From the NCBI GenBank assembly GCA_024742665.1, contig JANSYA010000010.1, positions 144,525 to 208,524 on the forward strand: 64,000 nt of DNA, in the 5' to 3' direction. Source of the stretch: a bacterium. Its GTDB lineage: Bacteria > Spirochaetota > Leptospiria > Leptospirales > Leptonemataceae. Numbering within the stretch: the first letter of the stretch is position 1; each line of letters begins with the position of its first letter. A program made the position numbers and the translations under genes. This document shows positions 17,029 to 26,346 of this stretch, one piece after another. The notes under the pieces were generated by a model that was given only the letters and a program-made list of their open reading frames with translations, made no database searches and was not told the origin of the DNA.

Positions 17029-17498
17029 TTGATATCGCCCAGATAAATTGCTTTCGCGAATGGGCGCTCGCTTTCCGCGCAATATTCCGCGAGAGCCGCG
17101 CGCATATCGCGCGGGTAGAGCGGCGCCTCTTCGATTTCTGAAGCGGGCAACCAGCGAAAACCGGTTTGATGTTCGTCGGCCCTGAGGCCCGGGGCAGGGC
17201 GCGCTCCAGGGATCGGGCTGCAGTCGAAAATCAATTCGACCTGATGAAAATCAGGGTGCAGGTGCGCGAATTCATGATGGGCCGCGATATAATCGCGCGC
17301 AAAAATCAAGTCGTGGACTTCGATTTCCATTTGCAGCTCTTCGCGACACTCGCGTCGCAATGTGTCGGGAAGAGTTTCGCCGGATTCCTGGCCCCCGCCG
17401 GGCAGGGTATAAAACAATTCGGGATTGTGATTTTCAATCACCAGCAGGCGCCTATCGCGGCAGATCAAAGCCTTCGCGGAGATTCTGACAACAGGCAT
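17025..17498 (-). CDS. Nudix hydrolase
   Basis: The Nudix box is clear: GGQESGETLPDTLRRECREE fits G-x5-E-x7-R-E-x2-E-E, with Gln where the last Gly usually lies. Such enzymes use Mg2+ to cleave nucleoside diphosphates linked to another group; the substrate here cannot be assigned. The start is taken at ATG 17498 (MPVVRISAKALICRD), which has GAGG just upstream. In-frame ATGs at 17507 and 17537 exist, but the latter would read out of the terminator of the preceding gene. It is coupled to the DUF1801 gene downstream. Confidence 0.85.
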   Translation of the reverse strand: MPVVRISAKALICRDRRLLVIENHNPELFYTLPGGGQESGETLPDTLRRECREELQMEIEVHDLIFARDYIAAHHEFAHLHPDFHQVELIFDCSPIPGARPAPGLRADEHQTGFRWLPASEIEEAPLYPRDMRAALAEYCAESERPFAKAIYLGDIN

Positions 17499-17535
17499 GG
17501 ACCTCATTTCAGGAAGCATTGCAATGAGTGCCAGC

Positions 17536-17566
17536 AAAAAAGGCGACCCCTGAATGCGGGGTCGCC
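17536..17566 (-). terminator. Intrinsic terminator after the HiPIP gene
   Basis: A perfect 9-bp stem, GGCGACCCC (17542-17550) and GGGGTCGCC (17558-17566) with loop TGAATGC, is followed on the minus strand by six T residues (AAAAAA on the plus strand at 17536-17541). It lies 44 bp beyond the stop of the HiPIP gene and separates it from the Nudix gene. Confidence 0.9.
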
Positions 17567-17609
17567 TTTGCGGTATGGTTCGCCTGCGCTGATCCAGGCT
17601 TGCCCGGAA

Positions 17610-18008
17610 TTAACCGGCTTTTGCCTGCCAGGAAATGCAGTAGCCTTCCGGAGCGACCGGTCCCGGAAAGAGCTGACAGCCGCCGCAGGCGGAACCGCCG
17701 GCCGGCTGAGTATATAGCACGCAGCCGTCGCATCTTTTCGCAGCATCCGCGGTCTTCGGAACGTACTTCAGGTTTTTCACCATCGTATCGCGCTGCTGTT
17801 TTTCGGCCGCGGAGAGTGCCGATACGTCTTCGCACGCGCCGGTGGTCGCGGCGCTGGAAGTTTCTTCGCCGCCTTCTTCTTCGGGACGCCGGCCGCAGTA
17901 GCCGAGGACGGAAGTCGCGCCGAGGCCCATTACGCCGGCCAGAGCCGAACGCTTCAGAAATTCTTTTCGAGATTGCGTGGTATTGCTGTTTTGTTTCAAG
18001 AGCTTCAC
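17610..18008 (-). CDS. High-potential iron-sulfur protein (HiPIP)
   Basis: HiPIPs are periplasmic 4Fe-4S electron carriers that donate to oxidases or reaction centres. The 132-residue precursor starts at a GTG and has a Tat-like signal (SRKEFLKRSALAGVMGLGA), although with Arg-Lys rather than twin Arg. It is followed by a possible lipobox ending in LGYC. A charged linker leads to the HiPIP domain with the cysteine pattern CDGC, CGGC and a final C in EGYCISW, plus the FPG turn typical of the family. It could shuttle electrons from the alternative complex III encoded at 51-60 kb to an oxidase. That partnership is inference only. Confidence 0.88.
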   Translation of the reverse strand: MKLLKQNSNTTQSRKEFLKRSALAGVMGLGATSVLGYCGRRPEEEGGEETSSAATTGACEDVSALSAAEKQQRDTMVKNLKYVPKTADAAKRCDGCVLYTQPAGGSACGGCQLFPGPVAPEGYCISWQAKAG

Positions 18009-18179
18009 CTGTACCTGATTCGCATAGAGTGCGTTGATACAATGAAGATCGGGAGAACCTGGCAGACTACCACCAGATAATTTGCGCGGGTCGTCTGGCA
18101 GTTGAATTTGAGATTCAGTCTAAGGCCGTCTGTCGTGCGACATGCCGCTGACGAAAATCATAGTCGTCGCGAAAGCGTC

Positions 18180-19202
18180 TTAGCGATGGAGCAGGCGATC
18201 GATCAAAATGCCGGCGGCGACACCGGCGTTTAAGGACTCGGTTTCGCCGCGCAGCGGAATTGATAAGATATAATCGCTCTGATTTACGACGAGCGGTTTG
18301 ACGCCTTCGCCTTCGTTGCCGATGATCAGCGCGATCTCCGCGGCCGGCGGTAGATCGCCCGGCTGGTTGTGTTTTAGCGCAAGCGGCCCGCCTCTGGACT
18401 TTCGCGCATTGCTTTTGTCGTCGCCTTGCGCTTCGCCTTCGTCGCGGTGTTTTTGTTCCGCCGATTCCGAATCCGCCGCGCAGCAAATCCAGTATTCGCA
18501 CGATTTTAAGTCTTCAACCAGGCGATGCAAATTCGTCTGGTGAAAGATCGGCAGCCGCAAACTCGCGCCGCTGGAAACGCGATGGGCCGTATCGCCCAGA
18601 GGCGCGCCCTGGCCGGTCATAAAAACCGCGCGCACTCCCAGGGCTTCCGCGCTTCGCAATATACTGCCCAGATTTTGAGGGTCCTGAATGCGATCCAGTA
18701 ACAGCAGCAGGCCGGATCGTTCCTGTACGAACTCGCGCCAGTCCAGGTTGTCCGCGCGATTCGCGGGGCGCGCGCCGGCGCGAAAGCGCAGGACCACGCC
18801 CTGGTGGTGCAGGTCTGGAAATTTTTGATCCAGCTCCCGGCGTGGTAATTCCGTATAAGGCACACCGGGTAGTTTGCGCAGCAGCCCTTCGCGCAGCGGG
18901 CGGGGCAGGCTTTCGCCCAGATAAATGTTTTCGATATCCGAGCGGCTTGTATCCTGTGAGTCGTCGCTGTCGCTCGTGTTTTTCGAGGGCTCCGGCAGCA
19001 CGCCAATGTAGGCCTGGACCGGCCGTCGTCCGAAAAGCAAAACGCGTTCGCCGGCGGATTTTGCCGCGGCCGCCGGCCCCCGATCGTCCGAACGGACCGG
19101 GCGCGTTGGACGAGCGTCGTTTTTTGCAGACGGGCGCGGTCGGCCGCGCTCATTTTTGCGTTTATCGCGAGCCCGGTTCTGCTCGGGGCGTTTGCGCCTC
19201 AT
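18180..19202 (-). CDS. rlmB: 23S rRNA 2'-O-methyltransferase, TrmH/SpoU family
   Basis: This is a SPOUT-class RNA 2'-O-ribose methyltransferase; RlmB methylates G2251 of 23S rRNA in E. coli. The 340-residue protein has an N-terminal RNA-binding substrate domain after a basic, low-complexity leader of about 45 residues. The three SPOUT motifs are visible: NLGSILRSAEALGV, IALIIGNEGEGVKPL and SIPLRGETESLNAGVAAGIL. A charged insert (about residues 245-285, rich in Glu, Lys and Ser) lies between motifs 1 and 2 and makes the protein longer than usual. It overlaps the stop of cysS by 4 bp, so the two are translationally coupled. TrmH-like tRNA activity cannot be excluded. Confidence 0.87.
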   Translation of the reverse strand: MRRKRPEQNRARDKRKNERGRPRPSAKNDARPTRPVRSDDRGPAAAAKSAGERVLLFGRRPVQAYIGVLPEPSKNTSDSDDSQDTSRSDIENIYLGESLPRPLREGLLRKLPGVPYTELPRRELDQKFPDLHHQGVVLRFRAGARPANRADNLDWREFVQERSGLLLLLDRIQDPQNLGSILRSAEALGVRAVFMTGQGAPLGDTAHRVSSGASLRLPIFHQTNLHRLVEDLKSCEYWICCAADSESAEQKHRDEGEAQGDDKSNARKSRGGPLALKHNQPGDLPPAAEIALIIGNEGEGVKPLVVNQSDYILSIPLRGETESLNAGVAAGILIDRLLHR

Positions 19203-20770
19203 GCTTTTTCCCAGGTCGTGCCGTCGGGGCCGTCTTTTAAGACAATGCCTTCGGCTTTGAGCTCATCGCGGATGCGGTCGGCTTCCGCGAAATTCTTATC
19301 CGCCTTCGCCGCTTTGCGGTCGGAGATCGCCTGCGTGACCCGGGCGGCCAGATCGCCGTCGACTCCGGCTCGATTTTTGTCGGCAGTCCCGGCGTCCGAA
19401 AAATCAAATACGTTCAGCACCTGGTTGGCACGCCCCAGAAATACTAAAGCTTCGCGGGCATAGGCCAGGTCGCGGTCGTCCAGCTCCTGATTCACGTCGC
19501 GACACAGATCAAAGAGCGCCGCGAAGGCTTTGGCGATATTCAAATCGTCGTCGAGAGCTCGCGTAAAATTCGCGCGGGCCAGGCGCACCGAGCGATGCGG
19601 AGCGTCAGGCATGGGGTCGATCGGATCGGCTCCCGGCTGAACGGCGGGAGAATCATCCGCTTCCAGTTCGGCTTCCAGATCTGCGGCGCTCATACCGGCG
19701 TGGGCCTTCAGTCGCTCGATCGTATTTTGCAGACGTTTGAGCGAACTCTCGGCGCCGACGATCGCGGTGAACGAGAAATTCAGCTTCTGGCGATAGTGCG
19801 TTCCGATCAGCGTATAGCGCAGGCAGCGCGAAAGATCGCCGCGCTCATGTAATTTCAGCAGCGCCGCCGGGGCGCCCTTTGCGACCAGAGCTTCCAGACG
19901 ATCGCGTTCGGAAAAATCTCGCAGGGTGAAAAAATTCCCGGCCGACTTCGCCATCTTCTGACCGTCGACCAGCAGGTGTTCGTTGTGCAGCCAGAGTCCG
20001 ACGAAATTATCTTCGGGATGGGCGCACTGGCTCTGGGCGATTTCGTTTTCGTGATGGGGAAAAAGTAAATCGATGCCGCCGGTGTGAATGTCGACGCCGG
20101 CCGCTCCGTAGATTTCGCGGATCATGGCCGAACATTCAAGATGCCAGCCCGGACGACCGCGGCCGTAGGGCGAATCCCAGCATTCTTCCTCGGGATGCTG
20201 CGGCGCCTTCCATAAAGCGAAGTCTCGCGCGTTTTCTTTTTCGTATTCGTCGGCGGCGAAACGCCCGTCGGCGGCCGTCCGCAGCTGCTCCGGATCGATG
20301 CCGGAGAGTTTGCCGTAGTTCGGATACGAAGCCAGGCGAAAGTAGACGTTGCCGTCCTGGGTATAGGTATGGCCGCCCCGGTCCAGGGCCTGGATCATTT
20401 CCAGCATGGCCGGAATATGACCCGTCGCCCGGGGGCGATGCTCGACGCCTTCGATGCCCAGATACGCGAGATCTTCAAGATAGGCTGCGATATAGGGAGC
20501 GGTCAGGGCTTCGATTTTGCGGCCGCTTTCTCTGGCGCTGTTTACGATCTTATCGTCGACGTCGGTGATATTCGTCGTCTGCACCAGACCGTAGCCGCGA
20601 AACTTTAAGTAGCGCCGCAGCAAATCCACGAAGGCGTATGCGCGAAAATTTCCCAGGTGATTGAAATTGTATACGGTCGGGCCGCAGTTGTACATCGTCA
20701 CAGCGTCCGGATCGGCCGGCGTGAACGGTTCTTTTTTTCCGCTGAGGGAATTGTGAAATTGCAGGGGCAT
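19199..20770 (-). CDS. cysS: Cysteinyl-tRNA synthetase
   Basis: CysS charges tRNA-Cys. The 523-residue class I synthetase shows MYNCGPTVYNFNHLGNFRA, containing the zinc-binding Cys and the HIGH equivalent (HLGN). The zinc-site Cys in HLECSAMI and the histidines in GGIDLLFPHHENEIAQS are present, as is the KMSKS equivalent KMAKSAGNF. The C-terminal helical domain ends with the family's FAEADRIRDELKAEGI-like helix. It is followed by rlmB through an ATGA overlap, an association of cysS with a SpoU methyltransferase that is common in bacteria. Confidence 0.97.
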   Translation of the reverse strand: MPLQFHNSLSGKKEPFTPADPDAVTMYNCGPTVYNFNHLGNFRAYAFVDLLRRYLKFRGYGLVQTTNITDVDDKIVNSARESGRKIEALTAPYIAAYLEDLAYLGIEGVEHRPRATGHIPAMLEMIQALDRGGHTYTQDGNVYFRLASYPNYGKLSGIDPEQLRTAADGRFAADEYEKENARDFALWKAPQHPEEECWDSPYGRGRPGWHLECSAMIREIYGAAGVDIHTGGIDLLFPHHENEIAQSQCAHPEDNFVGLWLHNEHLLVDGQKMAKSAGNFFTLRDFSERDRLEALVAKGAPAALLKLHERGDLSRCLRYTLIGTHYRQKLNFSFTAIVGAESSLKRLQNTIERLKAHAGMSAADLEAELEADDSPAVQPGADPIDPMPDAPHRSVRLARANFTRALDDDLNIAKAFAALFDLCRDVNQELDDRDLAYAREALVFLGRANQVLNVFDFSDAGTADKNRAGVDGDLAARVTQAISDRKAAKADKNFAEADRIRDELKAEGIVLKDGPDGTTWEKA

Positions 20771-20812
20771 TGGGTTTCGTCTCGAAAATCGATAGGATGG
20801 CGCGCGATCCGC

Positions 20813-23257
20813 TTATTCCGGATACAGCGTATAGGCCGTCTTATAGTGCATAAAATTTTGAAAGGTTACCCGGCAATAGTTTCTGGGTTCTTCCCGCGGA
20901 AGATTCTCCAGGAAAAAATAGAAGTCGTCTTTATAATAGCGGCGCTTCCATTTTCGCAGGTTGCCCGGGCCGCCGTTATAGGCGATCGACGCCCAGCGAA
21001 AATCGCCCTGGCTGCGCACCAGATCCGCGAAGAACTTCGCGCCCATGTTGATATTCGTGTCGGGATCCATCAGATCCGGATTGCGAATCTTCATTTTTCC
21101 CGCCAGCCATGCGCCTGTGCGGGGCATAATCTGCATCAGTCCGCGAGCGCCGGAGCGGCTGATGGCCTGCTCGCGAAACATGCTTTCCTGACGCATTAAG
21201 GCGTAGACCATGCCGGAGTCGATGTTGTACTTCCGGGCGTATTTACTTACCCGGCCATAGTACGGACGGGGATAGAGGGCCTTGAGCAGACCCGCGGGCA
21301 TCGAAAAGGGATCTTCCGGCACACCGGCGTCGCGCACGAACTGTCGCGTAAAATACACCGACATGTGCAGCCAGCCCGCTTCGTGTCCGAGATAGGCTTC
21401 CCGGGCCAGCTGCTCGCGTTTCGATACCCGACCATCGTAGCGATGATCGAAGAAGCTGGCGCCTAAAGTGCGTTCGCCCAGGCGGTACAGCTGCTGTAGA
21501 TCTTTCGGCGAGCGATAGAGGCCCGAGCTGAAATCCTTCCAGAGCTTCAGGGCGTCCGGATCCATATAGCGCGTGAGATCGCGGTGCTTGAGATACTGGA
21601 CGGCGGCGTCGTTGCCGCCGTGACGCGCGACCCAGCGTAAATAGTCCTGGCGTCCGCCGATGCGGTTCCAGTCCCGCGCGAAGTCGGCCCGGTCTTTTTT
21701 TGCGCCCGGTTTGATAAAGTCTTCCCAGAAGGCGCCGGCGTAAAACGATCCGGGGGCCATGGCGTAGAAATCTCTTTTGAGTTCGTTTTGACCGCGCTCG
21801 TTTTTCTTTTCCAGATAGTATCGCTTCAGCCAGTATACGAAGCGCCCGTTGCCGGTCCGCGGAGGCAGCTGCTTGCGCGCCGTTTCCCAGTAGCGTTCCG
21901 GCGCCCAGCGAATCTTAGCGGCGCTTTCTCCGATTAACGTGTTAATCAAACGGTCGGCCATGCTGAAGTGGGCGTGGAATCGCTTTTGATATCCCAGAAT
22001 TTCGTTGAAATACGCCTGACGGTCGCCGCGTTTTTCCAGCAGTTCGATGCGATTGCGCCACAAACTTGAATTCTGAGGCAGCACGTGTTCGAAATCTTTC
22101 AGGAGTTTCAGAGCGACGCCTTCCTGTTTCTTGCGGCGCAGGCGCACGGTCCAGTCGAGCAGCACGGCCGGCGTATGCGAAAGATAGGTATAGGCCGCGC
22201 GCGAAAGGCCGCCGAGAGCCGACGCCTGACCCGACTGAATCAAAAAGACGCCGTCTCCGTGGACGCGGTCGGCGGTCGTCGTACGAATTAAAATCGAAGC
22301 GGGTAAATGTTTGCGCAGGGCCGCGAGTTCGCCGGCGGGCATATAGCCGGCGAAGACCGAAAGGTCCCGGGCGATGGCGCGCTGTTCGGCGCTGCCGCCG
22401 AAGAAGGCCGCGCGAAAGTGTCCCGAATAATTACGGCGCGTATCCTGGGCGATGGCGCGTTCGAGCCAGACGACTCGCGTGCCGCGCATGGCTTTGATAT
22501 AATAGCCGAGCGCCAGATCTTTTTTGCCGGACTTATAAAATCCACGCGCCCGCCACAGATTCGCCGACGGTCCGTCGAGAGCGCCGTACGTCGTGCGCCC
22601 TGCGAGCTCTAAAGCGTCGCTCACGCGGCCGCTCTGTACATAGAGCTGCATCCGATCGCTGAACAGATTTTCGCTCAGGGGATCCGCGACGCTCAAATCG
22701 GCCCGTTCGAGCAGCGCTGTTTTGAGTCCGCTCAGGCCCAGCTTCTGGGCGTACTGCGAAGCGCGCCAGAGGGCCAGTCGTTGGATCAGGGTGCCCTTTG
22801 AATCCACGGGCACGGGCTGGAGACAGGCGGCCAGACCCGAGCCGGAAGTGGCCGTGCAGGAAATTCCAATCGCCCGCCACAGAGACTGAAAGCCCTGGGC
22901 CTGCAAGCGGCTAAGCTTGCCGCGCTGTAGAGACTCGCGTTTCATGAGGGACTTGCCCAGGGCGTAGTGTTCGATCGGCAGGCGCGGCTGCACGCGCTTA
23001 AAATAGCGGGCCACGTCGGCGTACCGTTCCGCCCGGAGCAGGGAATAGACGTCGCGCCCGTCGGCGATTTCCGCCCGAATCGGCGGAGTCGACCCCGGCA
23101 AATTCGGCCAGAGGGTCGCGGCGATCAGCAGGGCGCCGGCCGCCAGACGGGCCGGCCGCGGAATGCGAAATCGACGGGCGGCCGGACGGTCGAATACGGA
23201 AGATGCCGTGCGGGCGGCGGGGAAAAGAGGCTTGCAGTGCGGGGAAAAATAAGACAT
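20813..23257 (-). CDS. Soluble lytic murein transglycosylase, Slt70-like
   Basis: This 814-residue exported protein cleaves peptidoglycan glycan strands, forming 1,6-anhydro-muramyl products. The N-terminus has a long basic region and then a signal peptide (LAAGALLIAATLWP). A large superhelical region of short helical repeats, as in the Slt70 doughnut, fills residues 60-650. The C-terminal SLT domain has catalytic Glu in MRQESMF, then SGARGLMQIMPRTGAWLA, DPDTNINMGAKFFADL and the AYNGGPGNLRKWKR motif. It is separated from cysS by 42 bp in the same direction, and is divergent from the TPR gene at 23348. Confidence 0.93.
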   Translation of the reverse strand: MSYFSPHCKPLFPAARTASSVFDRPAARRFRIPRPARLAAGALLIAATLWPNLPGSTPPIRAEIADGRDVYSLLRAERYADVARYFKRVQPRLPIEHYALGKSLMKRESLQRGKLSRLQAQGFQSLWRAIGISCTATSGSGLAACLQPVPVDSKGTLIQRLALWRASQYAQKLGLSGLKTALLERADLSVADPLSENLFSDRMQLYVQSGRVSDALELAGRTTYGALDGPSANLWRARGFYKSGKKDLALGYYIKAMRGTRVVWLERAIAQDTRRNYSGHFRAAFFGGSAEQRAIARDLSVFAGYMPAGELAALRKHLPASILIRTTTADRVHGDGVFLIQSGQASALGGLSRAAYTYLSHTPAVLLDWTVRLRRKKQEGVALKLLKDFEHVLPQNSSLWRNRIELLEKRGDRQAYFNEILGYQKRFHAHFSMADRLINTLIGESAAKIRWAPERYWETARKQLPPRTGNGRFVYWLKRYYLEKKNERGQNELKRDFYAMAPGSFYAGAFWEDFIKPGAKKDRADFARDWNRIGGRQDYLRWVARHGGNDAAVQYLKHRDLTRYMDPDALKLWKDFSSGLYRSPKDLQQLYRLGERTLGASFFDHRYDGRVSKREQLAREAYLGHEAGWLHMSVYFTRQFVRDAGVPEDPFSMPAGLLKALYPRPYYGRVSKYARKYNIDSGMVYALMRQESMFREQAISRSGARGLMQIMPRTGAWLAGKMKIRNPDLMDPDTNINMGAKFFADLVRSQGDFRWASIAYNGGPGNLRKWKRRYYKDDFYFFLENLPREEPRNYCRVTFQNFMHYKTAYTLYPE

Positions 23258-23347
23258 AATACGATACTATCTATAAGAAAGTCGCGGCAGAGCGGGAAAT
23301 TTGTAAATTACATTCTGCCAGTCATTCGATAATAATATCGAACGCTC

Positions 23348-25186
23348 ATGATTGCAGGAATTCCGAAAAAACCGTCCATCTCTGAAAATCATCCCGATTG
23401 GTATCGCGCCGGGTCCGAACCCGAAAATCCACCGGGCCAGGCCCCTCGACCGAATCGAGTGCTCCATCTGGCGCCGGAGCAGGGTCGCTACGAGCAGACC
23501 TACCAGCACTACCGCACTCTATTTCTGGAGCAGCTGGGTGGACTGACTCACCGCGAGCTGCGGATGACGCACATCTTCCGTCCGGGCGTCGACGGGCGTC
23601 CGGTCCAGGACAGCTCCGGCTTCGTATTCTGGCGGGGACGCTTTGTTTTGCATACGGTCGCCGAGCGCCGGGCGCATGAACTGCTGCCGGAACTCTACCG
23701 CAGCTTTTTGCGCCGTCCTCTGGAACTGCTGTCTTCGCCGACCTACTGGACGGCCGCTGACGAGCACGTGATCGCCGCTTTGCTGCACTATGCCTGCTGG
23801 TCCGGCAGACCGGTCTGGATCTACAGCATTGCGGCTTTGCTGTACGACGCGGGCGGTCACGACCGCGAAGAATTCGGCGGCGTCTTCGAGCTGGCGGCGC
23901 TGCAGGCGGCGGCCGAATCTGTGAGCGGGCCGGGCGCGCCCAATCCGCGCTGTGATTTTTATTTGCGGCTGGTCGCGCGGCCGAGTCCGTACTTTGCGTA
24001 CTGCCTGGAGCTACTGCGGGGGCGCACGGTCGATGCGAACGCCGCCGATCCAGACGAAGAAAATCCAGGGGCTCCGACCGAAGAGAGCGTTTCGGTGAAG
24101 CGTTTGCTGTGGGCGGAGGCCGCCGCGACGGGCGATGCCGCCACCGAACAGTACCTGCTGCGGCGCATGACGAAGAATCCGCCGGTCGACGAAGACGATC
24201 TGCTCGATCTGTTTCGATCCCTGGCGATGCGCGGCAAGCTCTACCGGGCGACTCGCCTGCTATTGCGCCACAACCGGATGTTCGGCGAAAAGGTGTACGC
24301 TTCGCGGGTGGTCCTGCGGCTTTATTTAAATAACGGGAAGTATCTGCACTATCTGCGGCGGCTGCGGGCGTTGGAAGAATGGCCTGGTCGACGCAGCTAT
24401 TTTGAAGCTCTGTACTGCATACACCGCCTGGGATTGGAACAGCGCGAAGAAGAACTGATGACCGGCATGACCGCCGGCAAACGTGAACTGAAGCTGCCGC
24501 CCGATGAGGCCCGCTATCGTATGCGCAACGCGCTGGACGTGGCCCGCAGCGGTCATCCCGCCGTGCTCGGGGCCAGCCGCGAAGACTGGGGCGACCTGGT
24601 CGAAAACCATTATTTACTCAGCTCCGCCGGCAAAAGTCGCGGCCGGCTGGACGGCCCTCTGATTCGCGAGCGCTATAGGCTCTTTCAGGAGTGCGTGCAG
24701 AATCTGCTCGAAGCGCGGGACGAGGAGCCGCGCAACCTGGAGCGCGCCGGCTTTTATTTTCGCACGCTGATGTGGACCTTCGAACAGTACCGGGATCGTC
24801 CGGAGCTCGACCAGCTCTGGCCGATTGTGCGCGGACTCGCGGGGGAAAATCTCGCGGTGCGGCTCTTTTTCGGCGTCCTGCATTTTGAACGGGACGAGAC
24901 GGAACTGGCGCGGCGCTATCTGGAAGGGCTCGGTGGATCGCATCCGGCGCTGCTCCACGCCCGGGGTGAGCTGGCCATGCTGGCCGGAGATTTCACCGAG
25001 GCGGAGCGGATCTACCGTCTGCTTCTGAGCGCCTACCCCGATTCGGCGACGCTGCTGTACAACCTGGCCCTGATTCTGGAGCGTGCGAGCCGGCTGGACG
25101 AAGCCCTGCAGCTGTTTCGTCAGGTGCTCGAATTGGAGCCGCGCAACCAAGAAGCGTACGACAAGATTCAGTTATTAACGGGATGA
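23348..25186 (+). CDS. TPR-repeat protein of unknown function
   Basis: I do not recognise the family. The 612-residue protein has no signal peptide or membrane segment, so it is probably cytoplasmic. The N-terminal half is helical and rich in Arg and Leu. The C-terminal 120 residues contain clear tetratricopeptide repeats (HARGELAMLAGDFTEAERIY, then LYNLALILERASRLDEALQLF), which usually bind partner proteins. It is transcribed divergently from the lytic transglycosylase across 90 bp and precedes an unknown protein and a bactofilin, so a cell-envelope or morphogenesis role is possible. Confidence 0.65.
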   Translation: MIAGIPKKPSISENHPDWYRAGSEPENPPGQAPRPNRVLHLAPEQGRYEQTYQHYRTLFLEQLGGLTHRELRMTHIFRPGVDGRPVQDSSGFVFWRGRFVLHTVAERRAHELLPELYRSFLRRPLELLSSPTYWTAADEHVIAALLHYACWSGRPVWIYSIAALLYDAGGHDREEFGGVFELAALQAAAESVSGPGAPNPRCDFYLRLVARPSPYFAYCLELLRGRTVDANAADPDEENPGAPTEESVSVKRLLWAEAAATGDAATEQYLLRRMTKNPPVDEDDLLDLFRSLAMRGKLYRATRLLLRHNRMFGEKVYASRVVLRLYLNNGKYLHYLRRLRALEEWPGRRSYFEALYCIHRLGLEQREEELMTGMTAGKRELKLPPDEARYRMRNALDVARSGHPAVLGASREDWGDLVENHYLLSSAGKSRGRLDGPLIRERYRLFQECVQNLLEARDEEPRNLERAGFYFRTLMWTFEQYRDRPELDQLWPIVRGLAGENLAVRLFFGVLHFERDETELARRYLEGLGGSHPALLHARGELAMLAGDFTEAERIYRLLLSAYPDSATLLYNLALILERASRLDEALQLFRQVLELEPRNQEAYDKIQLLTG

Positions 25187-25288
25187 TGGCAGGCAGGTTG
25201 AAGCGGAGCGATCGGTCCGCGGCGGGCCCGGTCGCGTCCGGAGACAAAAAACACTTGCAGGGGCGCCTGTAGAAAGTGAGGTACGAGT

Positions 25289-26167
25289 GTGGCGCATAAA
25301 GTTTCGGACCAGCATCGTGCGGAGGTAGAGAAGATTCTCAAATACCTCAAAAACATGGAAGGCATCGTGCGGACGTCTCCGAATCCGGAGCAAAAAGCCC
25401 GGGTCCAAAAAGAGCTTTCGAAGCAGCGTACGCGTCTGGCCGCGATCGTTCCCGGTCTTGACGCCACCCGCATGAATCACACCCAGATTGTCGCGGCGCT
25501 CGAAATGAGCGGCGGCGAAGCGGCCGGCGCCGCCGGGGCTTCCGCTGCCGGTGGCGGGAGCACAGCGCGGGCCGCAGCTACGTCTTCAGGTGCCGGGACA
25601 AGCGGCGGCTACAAGGTGCTCGACAAATTTCCGATCGAGAAGGCCAGCCCGAACAGCACCGATCCCGACGTGAATTTTCTGGCGGGAGTCTTTACCGCGA
25701 TTCAGAAAGAGTACTGGCCGGCCATCTCCGAGCAGCACTGTCAGATGGATTTCTCTCGCGGCGCGGAGCGCGGGGCCATGCGGACCCAGCTCGACAACGT
25801 TCTGCGGAATATGAAAGTGCTGCTGGAAACGATTGAAGAGTATTCGAGCGCCGAACAGCAGGATTTCCGTGAGCAACTGCTGAAGATGAAAAATCGCCAG
25901 ACGCGGGCTTTCATTTTCGACGCGAACGACATGCTGCGAAAAATACGTGATTTCATGGAGCCGCTGCTGGAAGACATCGAGGTTAACGGCGGCATTATTA
26001 CGAATAAGACCGAAACCCTCCGGTTCAACGCGCGCTATGAAGACGCGACGGTGCTCGAAGGCGCGGCGGTCGCCGACGGCGTGCAGGAATTCGCCCGTTT
26101 CGTGCAGGAAGCGATTGAACATCTGAATCTGCCGCAGCTCAAAAAGAAAGAGCCCCACGAGCGCTGA
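25289..26167 (+). CDS. Conserved-looking protein of unknown function, upstream of bactofilin
   Basis: This 292-residue protein begins at a GTG preceded by GTGAGG. It has a helical N-terminal domain (about residues 1-75, SDQHRAEVEKILKYLKNMEG) and an Ala/Gly/Ser linker at about 77-110. The larger C-terminal domain is helical and acidic (VLLETIEEYSSAEQQDFREQ). It has no signal peptide, membrane segment or enzyme motif that I can identify. The codon use and two-domain layout look like a real gene. Its position 179 bp before the bactofilin gene, in the same direction, is the only functional hint. Confidence 0.6.
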   Translation: MAHKVSDQHRAEVEKILKYLKNMEGIVRTSPNPEQKARVQKELSKQRTRLAAIVPGLDATRMNHTQIVAALEMSGGEAAGAAGASAAGGGSTARAAATSSGAGTSGGYKVLDKFPIEKASPNSTDPDVNFLAGVFTAIQKEYWPAISEQHCQMDFSRGAERGAMRTQLDNVLRNMKVLLETIEEYSSAEQQDFREQLLKMKNRQTRAFIFDANDMLRKIRDFMEPLLEDIEVNGGIITNKTETLRFNARYEDATVLEGAAVADGVQEFARFVQEAIEHLNLPQLKKKEPHER

Positions 26168-26239
26168 GGATTCGGAGCAGGATCCGGGTCGATTCATTCA
26201 GGCAGGGATTCCCGCGCTGCTCGAAAGACGGGAGGCGGA

Positions 26240-26267
26240 CGGGAGCCGTGCCCGGGCGCGGCTCCCG
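26240..26267 (+). repeat. GC hairpin upstream of bactofilin gene
   Basis: CGGGAGCCG (26240-26248) and CGGCTCCCG (26259-26267) form a perfect 9-bp stem whose loop also contains the palindrome GCCCGGGC. No T-run follows, so it is not a standard intrinsic terminator. It could limit read-through into the bactofilin gene or act at the mRNA level. Confidence 0.5.
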
Positions 26268-26346
26268 GAAAAGCCAGGGAAAAAACAGTTTCAGATTGAG
26301 GCCCGGCCAGAAATTCTGCCGGGAGACGGTATAAGGCACACGAACT

